DNA from: an uncultured Oscillospiraceae bacterium
GTDB lineage: Bacteria > Bacillota > Clostridia > Oscillospirales > Acutalibacteraceae
NCBI GenBank assembly: GCA_905198295.1
Contig: CAJKBW010000137.1
Coordinates: 1-5,211, forward strand
Reading direction: 5' to 3'
Length of the DNA stretch: 5,211 nt
Shown piece by piece: positions 5,172 through 5,211 of this stretch (its first letter is position 1; every line of letters begins with the position of its first letter). The notes under the pieces were generated by a model that saw only the letters and a list, made by a program, of their open reading frames with translations, was not told the origin of the DNA and made no database searches. A program made the position numbers and the translations under genes.

Positions 5172-5211
5172 AAAAAACAGGAACCCGTTTTCAAAGGGTT
5201 CCTGTTTTTTT
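5172..5211 (+). terminator. Rho-independent terminator of rplM-rpsI
   Basis: AAAAAACAGGAACCC (5172-5186) pairs perfectly with GGGTTCCTGTTTTTT (5196-5210) around a nine-base loop. A run of seven T ends at the window edge. The A run on the left arm means it could also stop transcripts coming from the right. It lies 74 bases past the rpsI stop. The stretch between holds a smaller hairpin (5115-5120 with 5126-5131) and no gene. Confidence 0.93.

Noticed and set aside
1..5211. CRISPR array, insertion sequence, tRNA or attachment site
   Set aside because: No regularly spaced repeats, transposase fragments, long terminal inverted repeats or tRNA-like cloverleaf were seen on either strand.

Overview
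The window looks like the chromosome of a Gram-positive Firmicute of the class Clostridia. An Oscillospiraceae/Ruminococcaceae-type gut anaerobe is the most likely source, but that is inference. The reasons are a CIRCE operator in front of clpB (the HrcA regulon), an rplM-rpsI operon with a long structured leader, strong AGGAGG-type ribosome sites, moderately GC-rich coding sequence, and a surface protein that ends in a sortase-like sorting signal.

Layout from left to right. Positions 1-1395 (minus) hold the first 465 codons of the disaggregase ClpB, cut by the window edge. Positions 1396-1701 are a divergent intergenic region with a near-perfect CIRCE element and candidate promoters. Positions 1702-2361 (plus) encode a HAD-superfamily phosphatase of the phosphoglycolate phosphatase/5'-nucleotidase type. 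A hairpin at 2364-2395 lies between two convergent genes. Positions 2402-3181 (minus) encode the most remarkable item: an exported protein whose mature N-terminus is an almost intact ubiquitin, by my hand alignment 60 of 71 residues identical to human ubiquitin. The ubiquitin is followed by an Ig/ASH-like beta domain, a Pro-rich linker and a sortase-like C-terminal anchor. Just upstream of it in the same direction, 3214-3951 (minus) encodes a NYN-domain putative RNase with a C-terminal OST-HTH/LOTUS domain. The two probably form one transcription unit. Positions 3952-4245 carry divergent promoters and a structured leader, followed on the plus strand by rplM (L13, 4246-4674) and rpsI (S9, 4693-5097) and a strong terminator at the right edge.

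The clpB, HAD, rplM and rpsI genes are ordinary housekeeping functions (protein quality control, phosphate-ester hydrolysis, ribosome assembly). The NYN-ubiquitin pair is accessory. The ubiquitin module keeps all seven lysines and the Leu8/Ile44/Val70 surface patch. It has lost the Arg-Leu-Arg-Gly-Gly tail, and it carries export and surface-anchoring signals. It therefore cannot be a normal conjugated modifier. It is better read as a eukaryote-derived domain displayed on the cell surface, possibly as a mimic or decoy for host ubiquitin-binding proteins. No E1, E2, E3 or deubiquitinase gene is visible in the window.
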